Assembly (NCBI RefSeq): GCF_017355165.1
Contig: NZ_JADILK010000013.1
Location: forward strand, 1 to 64,000
Direction of reading: 5' to 3'
Length of the DNA: 64,000 bases
Source: Bacillus sp. SD075
GTDB taxonomy: Bacteria > Bacillota > Bacilli > Bacillales > DSM-1321
The notes beneath the pieces were generated by a model. That model was given only the letters and a program-made list of their open reading frames with translations, ran no database searches and had not been told where the DNA came from. Within the stretch, counting starts at the first letter, position 1; every line of letters begins with the position of its first letter. Shown piece by piece: positions 24,936 to 33,491 of the stretch. Both the position numbers and the translations under genes were made by a program.

Positions 24936-25505
24936 TTATCTTTCATTAAGGTGATAGCAAAGCTGAACAACGCCAGAGGAAAACCTTTTTGTATCAACCA
25001 GCTTTAGATTCACTCTCTCCTTTATGCCAATAAACAAAGGTTTTCCTTCCCCTAAAATAACAGGGTGAACAGATAACCTGAATTCATCAACCAGCCCAAA
25101 TCTTATAAAAGATGTAATAAGACTTGCCCCGCCATAAAGCCAGATGTCTTTACCAGGCTTATTCTTTAATGCATTTACTTCTTCAACAATATGATCATTT
25201 ATGAATGTTACTTTAATATCGGTCCCTTTTTTCGTTTTAGAAAACACAAATTTTTCTTTGCCATGAACTAATCCCCACATTTCTTTTTCAGTATCCGATA
25301 CCTCATTTTTTGGAGTATATTGTCCCCATAAATCATAGCTTTTTCTCCCATATAAAATAGTATCGATATCATTTAAGAAATCAAAGAACCCCATTTCAGA
25401 GTCCATAATGCACCAGTCCACTTCTCCTTTCGGCCCTTCAATAAATCCATCTAAAGTAACGGCTAAATCTAAAATAATTCTTCTTGGTCTTTCGTTAATG
25501 GCCAT
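24936..25505 (-). CDS. Dihydrofolate reductase family protein (RibD C-terminal type)
   Basis: 189 residues with the RibD_C/DHFR-like fold: RRIILDLAVTLDGFIEGPKGEVDW, then DTILYGRKSYDLWGQY and DIWLYGGASLITSFI. Bacillus paralogues such as YyaP or YwjB have this size. The NADPH-binding YGG-x-x-L is visible. The substrate is unknown; it is not the folate enzyme DfrA. It stands alone with AAGGAGATAAAAG before the ATG. Confidence 0.85.
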   Translation of the reverse strand: MAINERPRRIILDLAVTLDGFIEGPKGEVDWCIMDSEMGFFDFLNDIDTILYGRKSYDLWGQYTPKNEVSDTEKEMWGLVHGKEKFVFSKTKKGTDIKVTFINDHIVEEVNALKNKPGKDIWLYGGASLITSFIRFGLVDEFRLSVHPVILGEGKPLFIGIKERVNLKLVDTKRFSSGVVQLCYHLNER

Positions 25506-25584
25506 TCTTTTATCTCCTTTTTAACTTATAGATTGCCCCTTGTCGATCTAATCATAAGGTTTCAACCGCCCACCAAGAAACTTG

Positions 25585-25662
25585 GGCCTGACTGCTGCCG
25601 GACAAATCGTGTACCAGCAAGGCTATAAGCCCTTCGCGCCATTTCCGAAAGGAACGGATTCC
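25585..25662 (+). pseudogene. Fragment duplicated from the nearby LysR gene
   Basis: GCCGGACAAATCGTGTACCA plus the following CAAGGC is identical to bases near 23868-23895 inside the LysR gene, and similarity continues on both sides (GCCTGAC, CCTTCGCG, CATT.TCCGAA). There is no start and no long frame. It appears to be a short duplicate with several changes. Confidence 0.7.
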
Positions 25663-25776
25663 TGCTGCTTTTAAGCATTCATTCAAAAGTTTCTTCCATT
25701 TCGCTTACATATAGTTTTATATTACAGCTTCAATCATAGTATTAAAAGATTGTATCGAAAACTAAGGAGACTCGCG

Positions 25777-26700
25777 ATGAAAGCAATGGTATGCACAAAA
25801 TACGGTTCACCCGATGTACTGGAACTCAAAGAGATAGCAAAACCAACGCCCAAGGACAACGAAATTCTGGTAAAGGTCCATGCGGCAACAGTGGCTTCAG
25901 GGGACATAAGAGTCCGGAGCTTCAAGAGTCCCTTCTTATTATGGCTGCCGATGCGAATCTTCCTGGGTCTTAGAAAACCGCGAAAATCGATACTCGGGGT
26001 GGAGCTGTCCGGGGAAATAGAGGAAACGGGCAGGCATGTGAAAAAATTCAAAAAAGGCGACCAGGTTTTTGCCATGACTGGAATGAACTTCGGGGCCCAT
26101 GCCGAATATACATGTTTACCTGAAGACGGGCCAATCGCAATGAAGCCTGCCAATATGACCTACGAGGAAGCCGCCGCCGTTTCGTTTGGGGGAACGACAG
26201 CCCTGCATTTTTTCAGAAAAGCCCATATCCAGGACGGACAAAAAGTCCTCATCTACGGGGCATCCGGCTCGGTAGGTACTTCAGCCGTACAGCTTGCCAA
26301 ATACTTTGGAACAGAAGTTACCGGAGTATGCAGTGCCGCTAATTTTGAATTGGTGACATCAGTGGGAGCCGATAAGGTAATTGATTATACGGAAGAGGAT
26401 TTCACGGAAAGACAAGAGCGATATGATATCATCTTTGATGCAGTCGGGAAAAGCTCGAAAGCCAATTGCAGGAAAGCAATGACCCCGAACGGGCGATATG
26501 TGTCCGTTGAAGGCCAAGGAATAGCAAAGGTACTTACGGAAGATTTGTTGCTCCTCAAGGAGCTTATCGAAACTGGAACAATAAAATCGGTCATCGATAA
26601 ACGCTATCCGTTGGAACAGATTTCCGAGGCTCATAGATATGTTGAACTAGGACATAAAAAGGGAAATGTCGTCATAACTGTCCATCATGATAACCCCTGA
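25777..26700 (+). CDS. Zinc-independent MDR family NAD(P)H-quinone-type oxidoreductase
   Basis: 307 residues of the medium-chain dehydrogenase/reductase superfamily, quinone oxidoreductase branch: [44 protein letters not shown] and the nucleotide-binding [21 protein letters not shown] (about 138-158). The catalytic and structural zinc cysteines of alcohol dehydrogenases are absent. The frame opens at 25750 but the ATG at 25777 has AAGGAG 7 bases upstream. The substrate is unknown. Monocistronic with its own terminator. Confidence 0.88.
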   Translation: MKAMVCTKYGSPDVLELKEIAKPTPKDNEILVKVHAATVASGDIRVRSFKSPFLLWLPMRIFLGLRKPRKSILGVELSGEIEETGRHVKKFKKGDQVFAMTGMNFGAHAEYTCLPEDGPIAMKPANMTYEEAAAVSFGGTTALHFFRKAHIQDGQKVLIYGASGSVGTSAVQLAKYFGTEVTGVCSAANFELVTSVGADKVIDYTEEDFTERQERYDIIFDAVGKSSKANCRKAMTPNGRYVSVEGQGIAKVLTEDLLLLKELIETGTIKSVIDKRYPLEQISEAHRYVELGHKKGNVVITVHHDNP

Positions 26701-26726
26701 CAAAACCTATTCAATGCTTGAACATG

Positions 26727-26765
26727 AAAATACCCCTTAGACAATTGGATCTGAAGGGGTATTTC
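26727..26765 (+). terminator. Terminator of MDR oxidoreductase gene
   Basis: AAATACCCCTT...AAGGGGTATTT, 11-bp perfect stem, 27 bp after the stop. Confidence 0.85.
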
Positions 26766-26846
26766 GTCATTTATGCAGGATGCCGTTGAAACTTTTACCG
26801 GGAATAAACGTATATGGAATCTATGTAGCCATTTCTGGAGGACTCA

Positions 26847-27200
26847 ATGAACATAGATGCAATCGTACGATTAGTTTTAATGTTAGGGATTCCGTCCTTC
26901 ATGATGTGGCGGGAGTATAAAAAGATGTCAGTAGTAGAACGAAATGAAGTGAAGACTGATTTTACGAGTAAGCGTTTTATCTTTACAGGTGGTCTAGTGG
27001 CACTCAGTTGGGTACTCATGTTGCTCGAACCAATTTTCGAAATGACATGGATGAAAACGGTTGGCACTGCACTTATTTCGATCGGCGTATTGGCAGGCAT
27101 TGTTTTGATATGGCTGAATGCTCGATCAAAGCGGAAAGCAGTACTAAAATTTTTTTACTTATTGATCGTTTTTTCCATCTTTTTATGGGCGAATTACTAA
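26847..27200 (+). CDS. Hypothetical small membrane protein
   Basis: 117 residues with about four hydrophobic helices (4-19, 46-62, 70-91, 97-115) and basic loops (MWREYKKM, NARSKRKAV). Topology is the only thing visible; no family is recognised. A GGAGGACTCA site precedes the ATG. The gene is directly followed by a block of dispersed repeats. Confidence 0.7.
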   Translation: MNIDAIVRLVLMLGIPSFMMWREYKKMSVVERNEVKTDFTSKRFIFTGGLVALSWVLMLLEPIFEMTWMKTVGTALISIGVLAGIVLIWLNARSKRKAVLKFFYLLIVFSIFLWANY

Positions 27201-27254
27201 ATGGGTGCAGCCCTTCCACCTACTCTTCTATCATAATTATGCATATAAATCTAT

Positions 27255-27428
27255 CTGTTTCAGACTGTAGACAAATTCGAAGAAAACGGGTTTTCCTACC
27301 GTTTTTTTTCGCAAAAACGTTCCATTTCAGAAATCCGCTCCCTTTCCGCCGACTGTCTGCCAAGCCTCATCTCGGCTAGTCAATTGTCCGGCAGGAGTTT
27401 CGCAAATTTCTTCCATCCCATGAGGATT
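27255..27428. repeat. Dispersed repeat, copy shared with 53172-53362
   Basis: Begins CAGACTGTAGACAAATTCG; from 27323 CATTTCAGAAATCCGCTCCC through GACTGTCTGCCAAGCC, CTCGGCTAG, GGCAGGA, CGCAAATTTCTTC to ATGAGGAT. The same order of blocks occurs near 53238-53362. It carries no gene. Confidence 0.75.
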
Positions 27429-27446
27429 TCATAAAATTTTAAAAAA

Positions 27447-27518
27447 GCTACGAGACTCCTGCGGGAAAAGCGTGCCCAAGGGAGACCCCGCAGGCGAGCG
27501 CCTGGAGTGAAATCAACG
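27447..27518. repeat. GC-rich dispersed repeat, short copy
   Basis: GCTACGAGACTCCTGCGGGA, AGCGTGCCCAAGGGAGACCC, GCAGGCGAGCGCCTGGAGTG: the 11351-11475 element with its middle deleted. Confidence 0.75.
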
Positions 27519-27636
27519 ATTTTAACGAACCATCCCCCTTTTAAATACGAACATTAAATTATAATTTTATTTTAATGTTCACTTTTCCATTGATTATCTA
27601 CCATTTGTTTGTTATATTAGCAAAGTAATAATCGTT

Positions 27637-27842
27637 ATTACTCGTATATGCTCGGAAATATGGTCTGAGCGTTTCTACCTGGTTCCCAGTGAAAGAACTA
27701 GACTACGAGTTAAAGTATTCGGCCGCTCTCTTTTTTGAGCAGCTAATGATTAAGCATTCGCTTCATTTTTTGCTTACTATCCATACTTTGACTTCGTAGG
27801 TCTAGAAGGCAGTGATCATTCTGCCGTTCTGGACCTTTTTCT
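27637..27842 (+). promoter_or_regulatory. Purine (guanine-type) riboswitch with terminator
   Basis: Aptamer at 27637-27711: TTACTCGTATATGCTCGG, AATATGGTCTGAG, GTTTCTACCTGG, then GACTACGAGTTAA closing P1. The GACTAC has C at the position that selects guanine or hypoxanthine over adenine. The expression platform at 27798-27842 is AGGTCTAGAAGGCAG / CTGCCGTTCTGGACCT plus TTTTT. CTTTGACTTCGTAGGTC (27786-27802) can pair with the 3' strand of P1 as antiterminator. So ligand binding should switch the downstream gene off. Confidence 0.93.
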
Positions 27843-27902
27843 TTAGACCAAAACCATGAGTGTATGAAACAAATCGGATAATTTGAATGAAGGAGAAATT
27901 AT

Positions 27903-28784
27903 ATGAGAAAAAACATGGTAAAAAAGTACACTATATTAGGTATCATTTCTTTACTTTTCGTGTCGATGATTGCAGCATGCAGTTCATCTTCCAAAAATGA
28001 AACGGTAGAAAAAAAGACACAAAGACCTATTTTGGTTCAAGGTCCAATGCCAATCGAAGCTGAAAATTTCGCAGAAAAGTTAGAGGATGTTAAAGAAGAA
28101 AAATCAGGAGATTTTGTATTTTACATTGGAACTTTAGACAATTACCCTGTAATCGTTGCAAAAACAGGTAAAGGGATGGAAAACACAGCTGCCGCTACAG
28201 CAGTGGCCATTGAAAGATATAACCCTGTTGCCATCATCAATCAAGGTACATCAGGAGGACATGATCCAAGCTTAAACGTTTTTGATATTGTTTTAGGAAA
28301 AAGAACGGTAAACCTAGGTTCATTAAAAACAGCAGATAAAACTGAAAACCAAGGAATTGATCCAACCATTTGGAAACCCATGGACCTAATGGCTTCCGAA
28401 GGAAGTGCAGGGGAAGATCCTAATGCTGAAAAACCGCGCTTCTACGAGGGAGATAAGGATTTACTCGCGGCTGCTCATGCGGTTAAAGATACTTATACAA
28501 AAGGTAAGGTTGTCGAAGGTACTATCGGTTCTGCTGACGTTTGGAATAATGAAGTGGATCGGATTAAGTGGTTCCATACGAAATACGGTACATCCGTTGA
28601 AGAAATGGAAGGAGCTTCAGCAGCACAAATCGCCAAAGCTTACGATGTTCCCTTCTTAGGTATACGAGTGCTATCCAATAATAAAGTGAATGGTGGTAAA
28701 TACAACCCAAATACGGCTGCAGCCAATCAAGAATATGTTTATGAAGTAGTCAAAAAATATATCACTGCGATCCCAAGCAAATAA
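27903..28784 (+). CDS. Lipoprotein nucleosidase/phosphorylase (PNP/UDP family)
   Basis: 293 residues. The signal peptide ends in the lipobox MIAACSS, so it is likely anchored on the outer membrane face. The rest is the phosphorylase superfamily fold seen in MTA/SAH nucleosidases: GPMPIEAENFAEKL, TGKGMENTAAATAVAIERY, INQGTSGG, VVEGTIGSADVW, and the nucleoside-ribose site VEEMEGASAAQIAK with EMEG. It should release bases from nucleosides outside the cell. A guanine-type riboswitch controls it, which points to purine salvage. AAGGAG precedes the ATG. Confidence 0.9.
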   Translation: MRKNMVKKYTILGIISLLFVSMIAACSSSSKNETVEKKTQRPILVQGPMPIEAENFAEKLEDVKEEKSGDFVFYIGTLDNYPVIVAKTGKGMENTAAATAVAIERYNPVAIINQGTSGGHDPSLNVFDIVLGKRTVNLGSLKTADKTENQGIDPTIWKPMDLMASEGSAGEDPNAEKPRFYEGDKDLLAAAHAVKDTYTKGKVVEGTIGSADVWNNEVDRIKWFHTKYGTSVEEMEGASAAQIAKAYDVPFLGIRVLSNNKVNGGKYNPNTAAANQEYVYEVVKKYITAIPSK

Positions 28785-28819
28785 TATCGGGCTCGGAGCG
28801 TACTACTATCCCTATAATG

Positions 28820-28872
28820 AAATAAAAGAAGAGCACCTATTATATGTGATAATAGGTGCTCTTCTTTTATTT
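28820..28872 (+). terminator. Terminator of nucleosidase gene
   Basis: A very long perfect stem: AGAAGAGCACCTATTA and TAATAGGTGCTCTTCT, flanked by AAATAAA and TTTATTT. It works in both directions. Confidence 0.93.
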
Positions 28873-28952
28873 GCGGAGGGCTGTGTCCAAATGTACCGGG
28901 CTACTTCCCACATCAAACTTACTGCCTTCTGATAGGATGCTAACCATTCCCA

Positions 28953-29414
28953 TCATTCATGGTGGATTGAACAACTGTTTGCCGATGCTTCCTCCTTGCA
29001 AAATGTTAGGCTGAGGCTATTCAATGTGTAAAGTCTAGCGGTGAAAATGAATAAATCGCTGTAGTTATTTTCTACGTATTCTTCAATGATGCCCATCCCT
29101 TTTCTGAATCTATCAACTAATAAATGCGTGTAGTTTTCATCCCAGGTAAACCGATTGATCCGTTTAAGTTCATCTGCCAAAACTTGAAACTTAAACTCCT
29201 CAACAAGAAGTTTCAATTGATACAATTTATCTCTATTTAAACAAAAGCAATTGTTTTCAATTTCATGATTTTCCCGGACGAATGTGATGAAGCCATTTAT
29301 ATTCTCAGCCAACATATTCGCAATTTGCATCTCGAAGTTCATTTCTAACATCTCCCCAATGTCTAAATCTATATGAAGAGTGTATGTTTTGAAATGATAT
29401 TTTAACACCAGCAA
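28953..29414 (-). CDS. Hypothetical protein
   Basis: 153 residues, no family recognised. Mixed helix-rich composition (LLVEEFKFQVLADELKRINR, RKGMGIIEEYVENNYSDLF). A Cys pair NNCFCL and SLTFC near the end are the only notable residues. The start is uncertain: TTG at 29414 with a weak AAAGAAG site, or an internal ATG. It lies between two terminators, so it is its own transcription unit. Confidence 0.6.
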   Translation of the reverse strand: MLVLKYHFKTYTLHIDLDIGEMLEMNFEMQIANMLAENINGFITFVRENHEIENNCFCLNRDKLYQLKLLVEEFKFQVLADELKRINRFTWDENYTHLLVDRFRKGMGIIEEYVENNYSDLFIFTARLYTLNSLSLTFCKEEASANSCSIHHE

Positions 29415-29501
29415 TTCTTCTTTAGAGATAGATTTCCTTATTTCGCCTGCGCATTTCCTTCTATGATAGATTTATAAAATGCGCCGTGATCAACTTCCCA
29501 C

Positions 29502-29533
29502 AAAAAAATGCCCCCTTTTCCAAGGGGACATTT
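29502..29533 (-). terminator. Terminator of ZIP gene
   Basis: Minus strand AATGTCCCCTT-GGAA-AAGGGGGCATT followed by TTTTTG, adjoining the stop. Confidence 0.9.
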
Positions 29534-30259
29534 TCACATTGAATCCAGAACCAAGGATATAAGCAGGCCGGCTGCGGTGAATATCCCCGTAATCGGTCCT
29601 CCGTCTTCATATGCTTCAGGCATCATCGTTGAGGCGATCATCGCAATGATGCCTCCGCCTGCAAAGGCTGCCATCGCTGCCAGGACATAGTCCGGGGCAT
29701 GATCGAGGAATAGATAGCCCGACATCGAGGATAGTGCCGAAATGAGCAGGACGGAAAACCACAGCAGCATGATTTTTTTCTTGGAATAATCACTTTTGAG
29801 CAGCCCAGTTGTACTTGAGAGCCCCTCCGGAATATTACTGATGAAGATGGCAATGACCAATAGCCAGCTTACCGAGCCACCGCTTATTAAGCTGGCACCA
29901 ATCATGATCGACTCCGGTATGGCATCCATCACCGTCCCGATAAAAATGGCTAAGCCCGCTTCCTTTGAAGAGCTATTATTGGACCGTTTCCTTTTATCCG
30001 CACCTTTTTTGGAAATAAGAAAATCCAAGGCAGTAAACACGGCTGCCCCTGCGATGAATCCAATCGCCGTTGCCCAGATTCCTCCATCACTCACCGAATC
30101 AGCAAGCAGTTCATATGCCGCTGCACCAATCAATACACCCGTACCAAAAGCCATGATATAGCCAATGATGTTTTTCTTTATTGGAATGAAGATGGCGGCT
30201 AGTGCGCCAAGCAGGACCGCAGAACCCGAAACCCCTCCCCAAAAGACCGCATTCCACAT
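29534..30259 (-). CDS. ZIP family metal transporter
   Basis: 241 residues, about eight helices. ZIP-family signatures: the helix with GTVMDAIPESIMIGASLI (aspartate/glutamate replacing the first His of HNxPEG-type motifs) and ISNIPEGLSSTTGL, and a hydrophilic loop KKGADKRKRSNNSSS between helices 3 and 4 in place of the usual His-rich loop. Members move zinc, iron or manganese inward. Specificity cannot be read from sequence. AAGGAAATGGGGGAATTCC precedes the ATG. Single gene, no metal box seen. Confidence 0.85.
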   Translation of the reverse strand: MWNAVFWGGVSGSAVLLGALAAIFIPIKKNIIGYIMAFGTGVLIGAAAYELLADSVSDGGIWATAIGFIAGAAVFTALDFLISKKGADKRKRSNNSSSKEAGLAIFIGTVMDAIPESIMIGASLISGGSVSWLLVIAIFISNIPEGLSSTTGLLKSDYSKKKIMLLWFSVLLISALSSMSGYLFLDHAPDYVLAAMAAFAGGGIIAMIASTMMPEAYEDGGPITGIFTAAGLLISLVLDSM

Positions 30260-30425
30260 GGAATTCCCCCATTTCCTTTTATAGGATAGTCTACCCGGGT
30301 TGATGTTGGGGTAAACAAGGGGCCGCTTTTTTGCAAATTAAAGCAAAAAAAAGCAGGTATATTCGCTGCCTTAGTAGTTTTGTATAAACACAGTAGAGTC
30401 CTGCCGATTATGGTGCATCGCTGCC

Positions 30426-30752
30426 TTATATGACTGATATTTGCGGTTTTCCTTCTTCTCTTTCACTAACCTTTTCAATTTTATCGACAAACATTTGAAA
30501 AACCTTTCTCTTTTCTTCCAGCTCTTTTATTGATTCTTTCAATTCATTCAATTTTTGTTCAAAAGGTTTATGATAGACCTCGCGGATGTTTCGAATAATT
30601 TCATCATTTATAGTGGATTGCACAACCTGTTTGGTGATATTGAATTTATAGGAATATACCTGAAGTTCACGCTTAACTTCTTCATACTCTTTTTCTATCC
30701 CATTTAACACATCGCTAATTTCTTCATTCCATTCTACTAAAGCCTTTTTCAC
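30426..30752 (-). CDS. Hypothetical coiled-coil protein
   Basis: 108 highly charged residues predicted as long helices: EEISDVLNGIEKEYEEVKRE, then FEQKLNELKESIKELEEKRK, a likely coiled coil. No family is recognised. The frame opens at 30764, but the GTG at 30752 has GGAGG 5 bases upstream, while the earlier GTG sits in that site. A short GC hairpin with T-run at 30345-30367 may end the transcript. Confidence 0.65.
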   Translation of the reverse strand: MKKALVEWNEEISDVLNGIEKEYEEVKRELQVYSYKFNITKQVVQSTINDEIIRNIREVYHKPFEQKLNELKESIKELEEKRKVFQMFVDKIEKVSEREEGKPQISVI

Positions 30753-30947
30753 ATGTTCCTCCACCCTTATTCCCCCTCTTTAACTAACAAAAAATCCATC
30801 TCCATAAAAACTTATTTTATCAAAATTTCATTTCGGTTTCTTTTCGGCTTAGTTACTTAACATATTAGTTTCATTAAAAACAGATAACAGCCAGTTCCGA
30901 AACACTTTTGAAAAATCACATAGAATGAAGCATGACAACTATGACCT

Positions 30948-31457
30948 ATGGAGGTGTTCAGACTGATCCATACAGTTAAACCAGGTGAAACACTGACACA
31001 GATATCCAGGGACTACCGGAAACCGCTATCGGAAATCATCAAGGCCAATCCAACAATAAATCCAAATGTCATTTATCCTGGCCAGCCCATTATGATCCCT
31101 GGTTTCCCCCCTCCTGATACCATTCCATTTCAGATCGATGTGTCCGTTAACAATCGTAAGTTAAGGCTGCTAAAAGATGGAGTCCTGCAAAAACAATATC
31201 CAATCGCCGTTGGAAGAATGCTGTCCGGTACACCCGTAGGACAATTCATCATCATTAATAAAGCCCCCAATCCCGGAGGCCCATTCGGTACAATGTGGAT
31301 GAGTTTATCCAAAGAACACTATGGCATTCATGGAACGAATGACCCCAGCTCGATTGGTAAAGCCGTTTCAAAAGGCTGTATTCGCATGCATAATAGGGAC
31401 GTGGAGGCATTATCAAGGACCGTTCCAATCGGGACACTGGTTTCGATTCATCCTTAA
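30948..31457 (+). CDS. ykuD: LysM-containing L,D-transpeptidase (YkuD type)
   Basis: 164-169 residues. An N-terminal LysM repeat ([20 protein letters not shown] through PGQPIMIPG, about 7-53) binds peptidoglycan. The YkuD domain follows, with the active-site stretch [20 protein letters not shown]: His, Ser-x-Gly-Cys nucleophile and Arg. It closely parallels B. subtilis YkuD in length and text ([19 protein letters not shown]) and crosslinks peptidoglycan, in B. subtilis linked to spores. The start is doubtful: the ATG at 30948 lies inside the ribosome binding site GGAGGTG, and a CTG at 30963 has the right spacing. Confidence 0.88.
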   Translation: MEVFRLIHTVKPGETLTQISRDYRKPLSEIIKANPTINPNVIYPGQPIMIPGFPPPDTIPFQIDVSVNNRKLRLLKDGVLQKQYPIAVGRMLSGTPVGQFIIINKAPNPGGPFGTMWMSLSKEHYGIHGTNDPSSIGKAVSKGCIRMHNRDVEALSRTVPIGTLVSIHP

Positions 31458-31476
31458 TGTGTTTAGTGAATGATTA

Positions 31477-31513
31477 CAAATAAGCCGACGAGATTTTCTC
31501 ATCGGCTTATTTT
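31477..31513. terminator. Bidirectional terminator between ykuD and ABC-F gene
   Basis: AAATAAGCCGACGAG ... TCATCGGCTTATTT, a stem flanked by A-run and T-run, between convergent genes. Confidence 0.88.
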
Positions 31514-31529
31514 GGCATGAACTTAAAAA

Positions 31530-32984
31530 TTACACTTGAACCAATTTCTTCGCATGAATTTTATACTGAAGATCTCCTACATCGTTTATGAATGCCTGAT
31601 CATGGGATACAAATATGATCGTCCCTTCATAGGCCGCTATAAATCGTTCTAATGCTTCAATGGCCGTTATATCTAAAAAGTTGGTCGGTTCATCTAATAG
31701 CAGAATGTTGTATTCCCCTAAGAACAACTGACAAAGTTGGAGGCGAATCGCTTCGCCGCCACTTAATGAGTGAACACTTTTCAGTATATCCGTTCCGACA
31801 AACTGCATCGAATGCAGGACGCTTCTTAAAAATCCTTCATCATATCCTGAGCGTTTTTCCAAGAATTGCAAAACCGTTTCATCCTTTGTAAATCGATAGC
31901 TCATTTGACGGAAGTAACCAATTTTCGCTTTTGGAGAAAGTGCTAATCCTGCACCATTATTGGCAATATGGTGAAGCAACGTACTTTTACCGCTCCCGTT
32001 GCTGCCTGTGATGGCTATTTTTTTACCGAGCGGCAGCTGAAAACTCACCTCATCCAATAATACGTTCCCCTTCACTTGAAGAGTCAATCGGTCCGCCATT
32101 ATCGGGAACTTATTATGCAATTCCAATCGCTTAGACTGGCGAAATACGATTGGCCTTTCCTCTTGTACAGCTTCCACTTCCTGAAGCCTTTCCACTCGAT
32201 GCTCCATTGCCTTCGCTGCACGTTGTGCAGCTTTTTGGCTTGTGCCTTTCGATTTCGTCATAAACGACTTATTCGGTTTTGCATTCGCCTCTTTTTTTGA
32301 CAATCTTCCAGCTTGAGCGATTTTTTCAGCCTTTTTCATTTTTTCCTGTGCCGCTTTTTCAAGTCGGCTCTTTTCTTTAACGAATTGTTCATGAGCCTGC
32401 CTCTGTTGTTCCCGTTGTAACTGCTTCTGTGCCATGTACTCGCTGTAATTTCCTGAATATACATGTACCTCGCCTTCATGCACTTCCCAAATCGTCGTCA
32501 CGAGTTCATCCAATACAGCCCGGTCATGACTAATCAAGACAAGCGCACCATAGTAATAGCGTAACTCATCAAGTAAAAACGAAAGGCCGTCTTGATCCAA
32601 GTGGGTTGTCGGCTCATCGATAAGCAACGCTTCATTATAGTGGGTAAACAATTGGGCAAGCTTCACCCTTGTTTGCTCACCTCCGCTTAGCGACTCTGAA
32701 TTTCGCGGTACTGCTAATCTTCCCAGTAACGCTGGATCAGCTTCTGCAACAGCAGGCGCTTCAACTTGCTCAAAATAGCCACGATCAACGTACCCCTTTA
32801 CTTTTCCGCTTGTCGGTTGAATTTCTCCAGCAAGCAACTTCAGTAACGTACTTTTTCCTGTACCATTTTTCCCGACGATGCCGATCCGGTCAAATTGATG
32901 TACAGCCAATCGATCAATCTTCAATACCTCTTTATCTAAATAGGCCACTTCGACATTTTCTAATTCAAAACATATTTGTTCCAT
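31530..32984 (-). CDS. ABC-F ribosomal protection protein (Msr/Vga/VmlR-like)
   Basis: 484 residues with two ABC domains and no membrane part. Domain 1: Walker A GKNGTGKST, signature LSGGEQTR, Walker B LLIDEPT. A long charged linker (about 200-290, rich in Q, R, K, E) is the interdomain arm that reaches into the ribosome. Domain 2: GSNGSGKST, LSGGEAIR, LLLDEPTNFLD. Family members displace antibiotics (macrolides, lincosamides, pleuromutilins) from the ribosome. Its 400-bp leader holds a 7-codon peptide and a terminator, the hallmark of antibiotic-induced attenuation. Which drugs it protects against is unknown. Confidence 0.88.
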   Translation of the reverse strand: MEQICFELENVEVAYLDKEVLKIDRLAVHQFDRIGIVGKNGTGKSTLLKLLAGEIQPTSGKVKGYVDRGYFEQVEAPAVAEADPALLGRLAVPRNSESLSGGEQTRVKLAQLFTHYNEALLIDEPTTHLDQDGLSFLLDELRYYYGALVLISHDRAVLDELVTTIWEVHEGEVHVYSGNYSEYMAQKQLQREQQRQAHEQFVKEKSRLEKAAQEKMKKAEKIAQAGRLSKKEANAKPNKSFMTKSKGTSQKAAQRAAKAMEHRVERLQEVEAVQEERPIVFRQSKRLELHNKFPIMADRLTLQVKGNVLLDEVSFQLPLGKKIAITGSNGSGKSTLLHHIANNGAGLALSPKAKIGYFRQMSYRFTKDETVLQFLEKRSGYDEGFLRSVLHSMQFVGTDILKSVHSLSGGEAIRLQLCQLFLGEYNILLLDEPTNFLDITAIEALERFIAAYEGTIIFVSHDQAFINDVGDLQYKIHAKKLVQV

Positions 32985-33196
32985 ATTCGCTACCTCCGAA
33001 ATTTGTGATTTCGTATCGATAGCTTGGATCGATACGAGCTTCTATTTCAAGCCCGCATCAAAAGAATAATAAGAAATGCAATTTACATTCCCCCTAATCA
33101 AAGTCACCGCTGAATGATCATCTAATCGATATGGGCTCAACTCCCAATCTCGCATCAATAGAAAAGTAACATCATCACGTTAAATCCCTCCAAAAC

Positions 33197-33224
33197 AAAA
33201 AAGTACACAGAAGGGCTCTGTGTA
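33197..33224 (-). terminator. Attenuator terminator in ABC-F leader
   Basis: Minus strand GTACACAG-AGCCCTT... CTGTGTAC followed by TTTTTTG, perfect 8-bp stem, about 210 bp upstream of the ABC-F ATG and downstream of its promoter. An upstream CTGTGTGT (about 33285-33300) can pair with the GTACACAG arm and would act as antiterminator. Confidence 0.82.
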
Positions 33225-33342
33225 CGGAAAAAATCGGCATAGATATCCGGTAGAACGACAAAACTTCTACAACATATCCATCCTATACACACAGCAAATA
33301 ACCCCTTATGTAAAGTGGTTTTTTCCATAATATGTGTATATA

Positions 33343-33366
33343 TCAGTATAGCTGTAAAAATGCCAC
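33343..33366 (-). CDS. Seven-residue leader peptide of ABC-F gene
   Basis: GTG GCA TTT TTA CAG CTA TAC TGA (MAFLQLY) with an AAAGGAG site 8 bases upstream, 30 bp after the promoter's -10 box and before the attenuator hairpin. Such short frames stall drug-bound ribosomes and thereby open the terminator in related ABC-F leaders. The frame and its ribosome binding site are seen; the mechanism is inferred. Confidence 0.6.
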   Translation of the reverse strand: MAFLQLY

Positions 33367-33395
33367 GTTTATCGCTCCTTTCAATTCTTGTCCCT

Positions 33396-33424
33396 ATTCT
33401 AACCAGGATATTTCCAATAGTCAA
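33396..33424 (-). promoter_or_regulatory. Sigma-A promoter of the ABC-F leader
   Basis: Minus strand TTGACT, 17-bp spacer, TAGAAT. Confidence 0.8.
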
Positions 33425-33440
33425 TTATTTTCGTTTTATA

Positions 33441-33467
33441 TAAAAAAAGGCAGGGATTTCCCCTGCC
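33441..33467 (-). terminator. Terminator of sodium:solute symporter gene
   Basis: Minus strand GGCAGGG-GAAAT-CCCTGCC followed by TTTTTTTAT, 25 bp past the stop. Confidence 0.9.
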
Positions 33468-33491
33468 AGTACAATAGGATCATTCTATCAA

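Noticed and set aside
33155-33424. 89-codon minus-strand frame upstream of the ABC-F gene
   Set aside because: It spans a promoter, leader peptide and attenuator hairpin; no credible start site.
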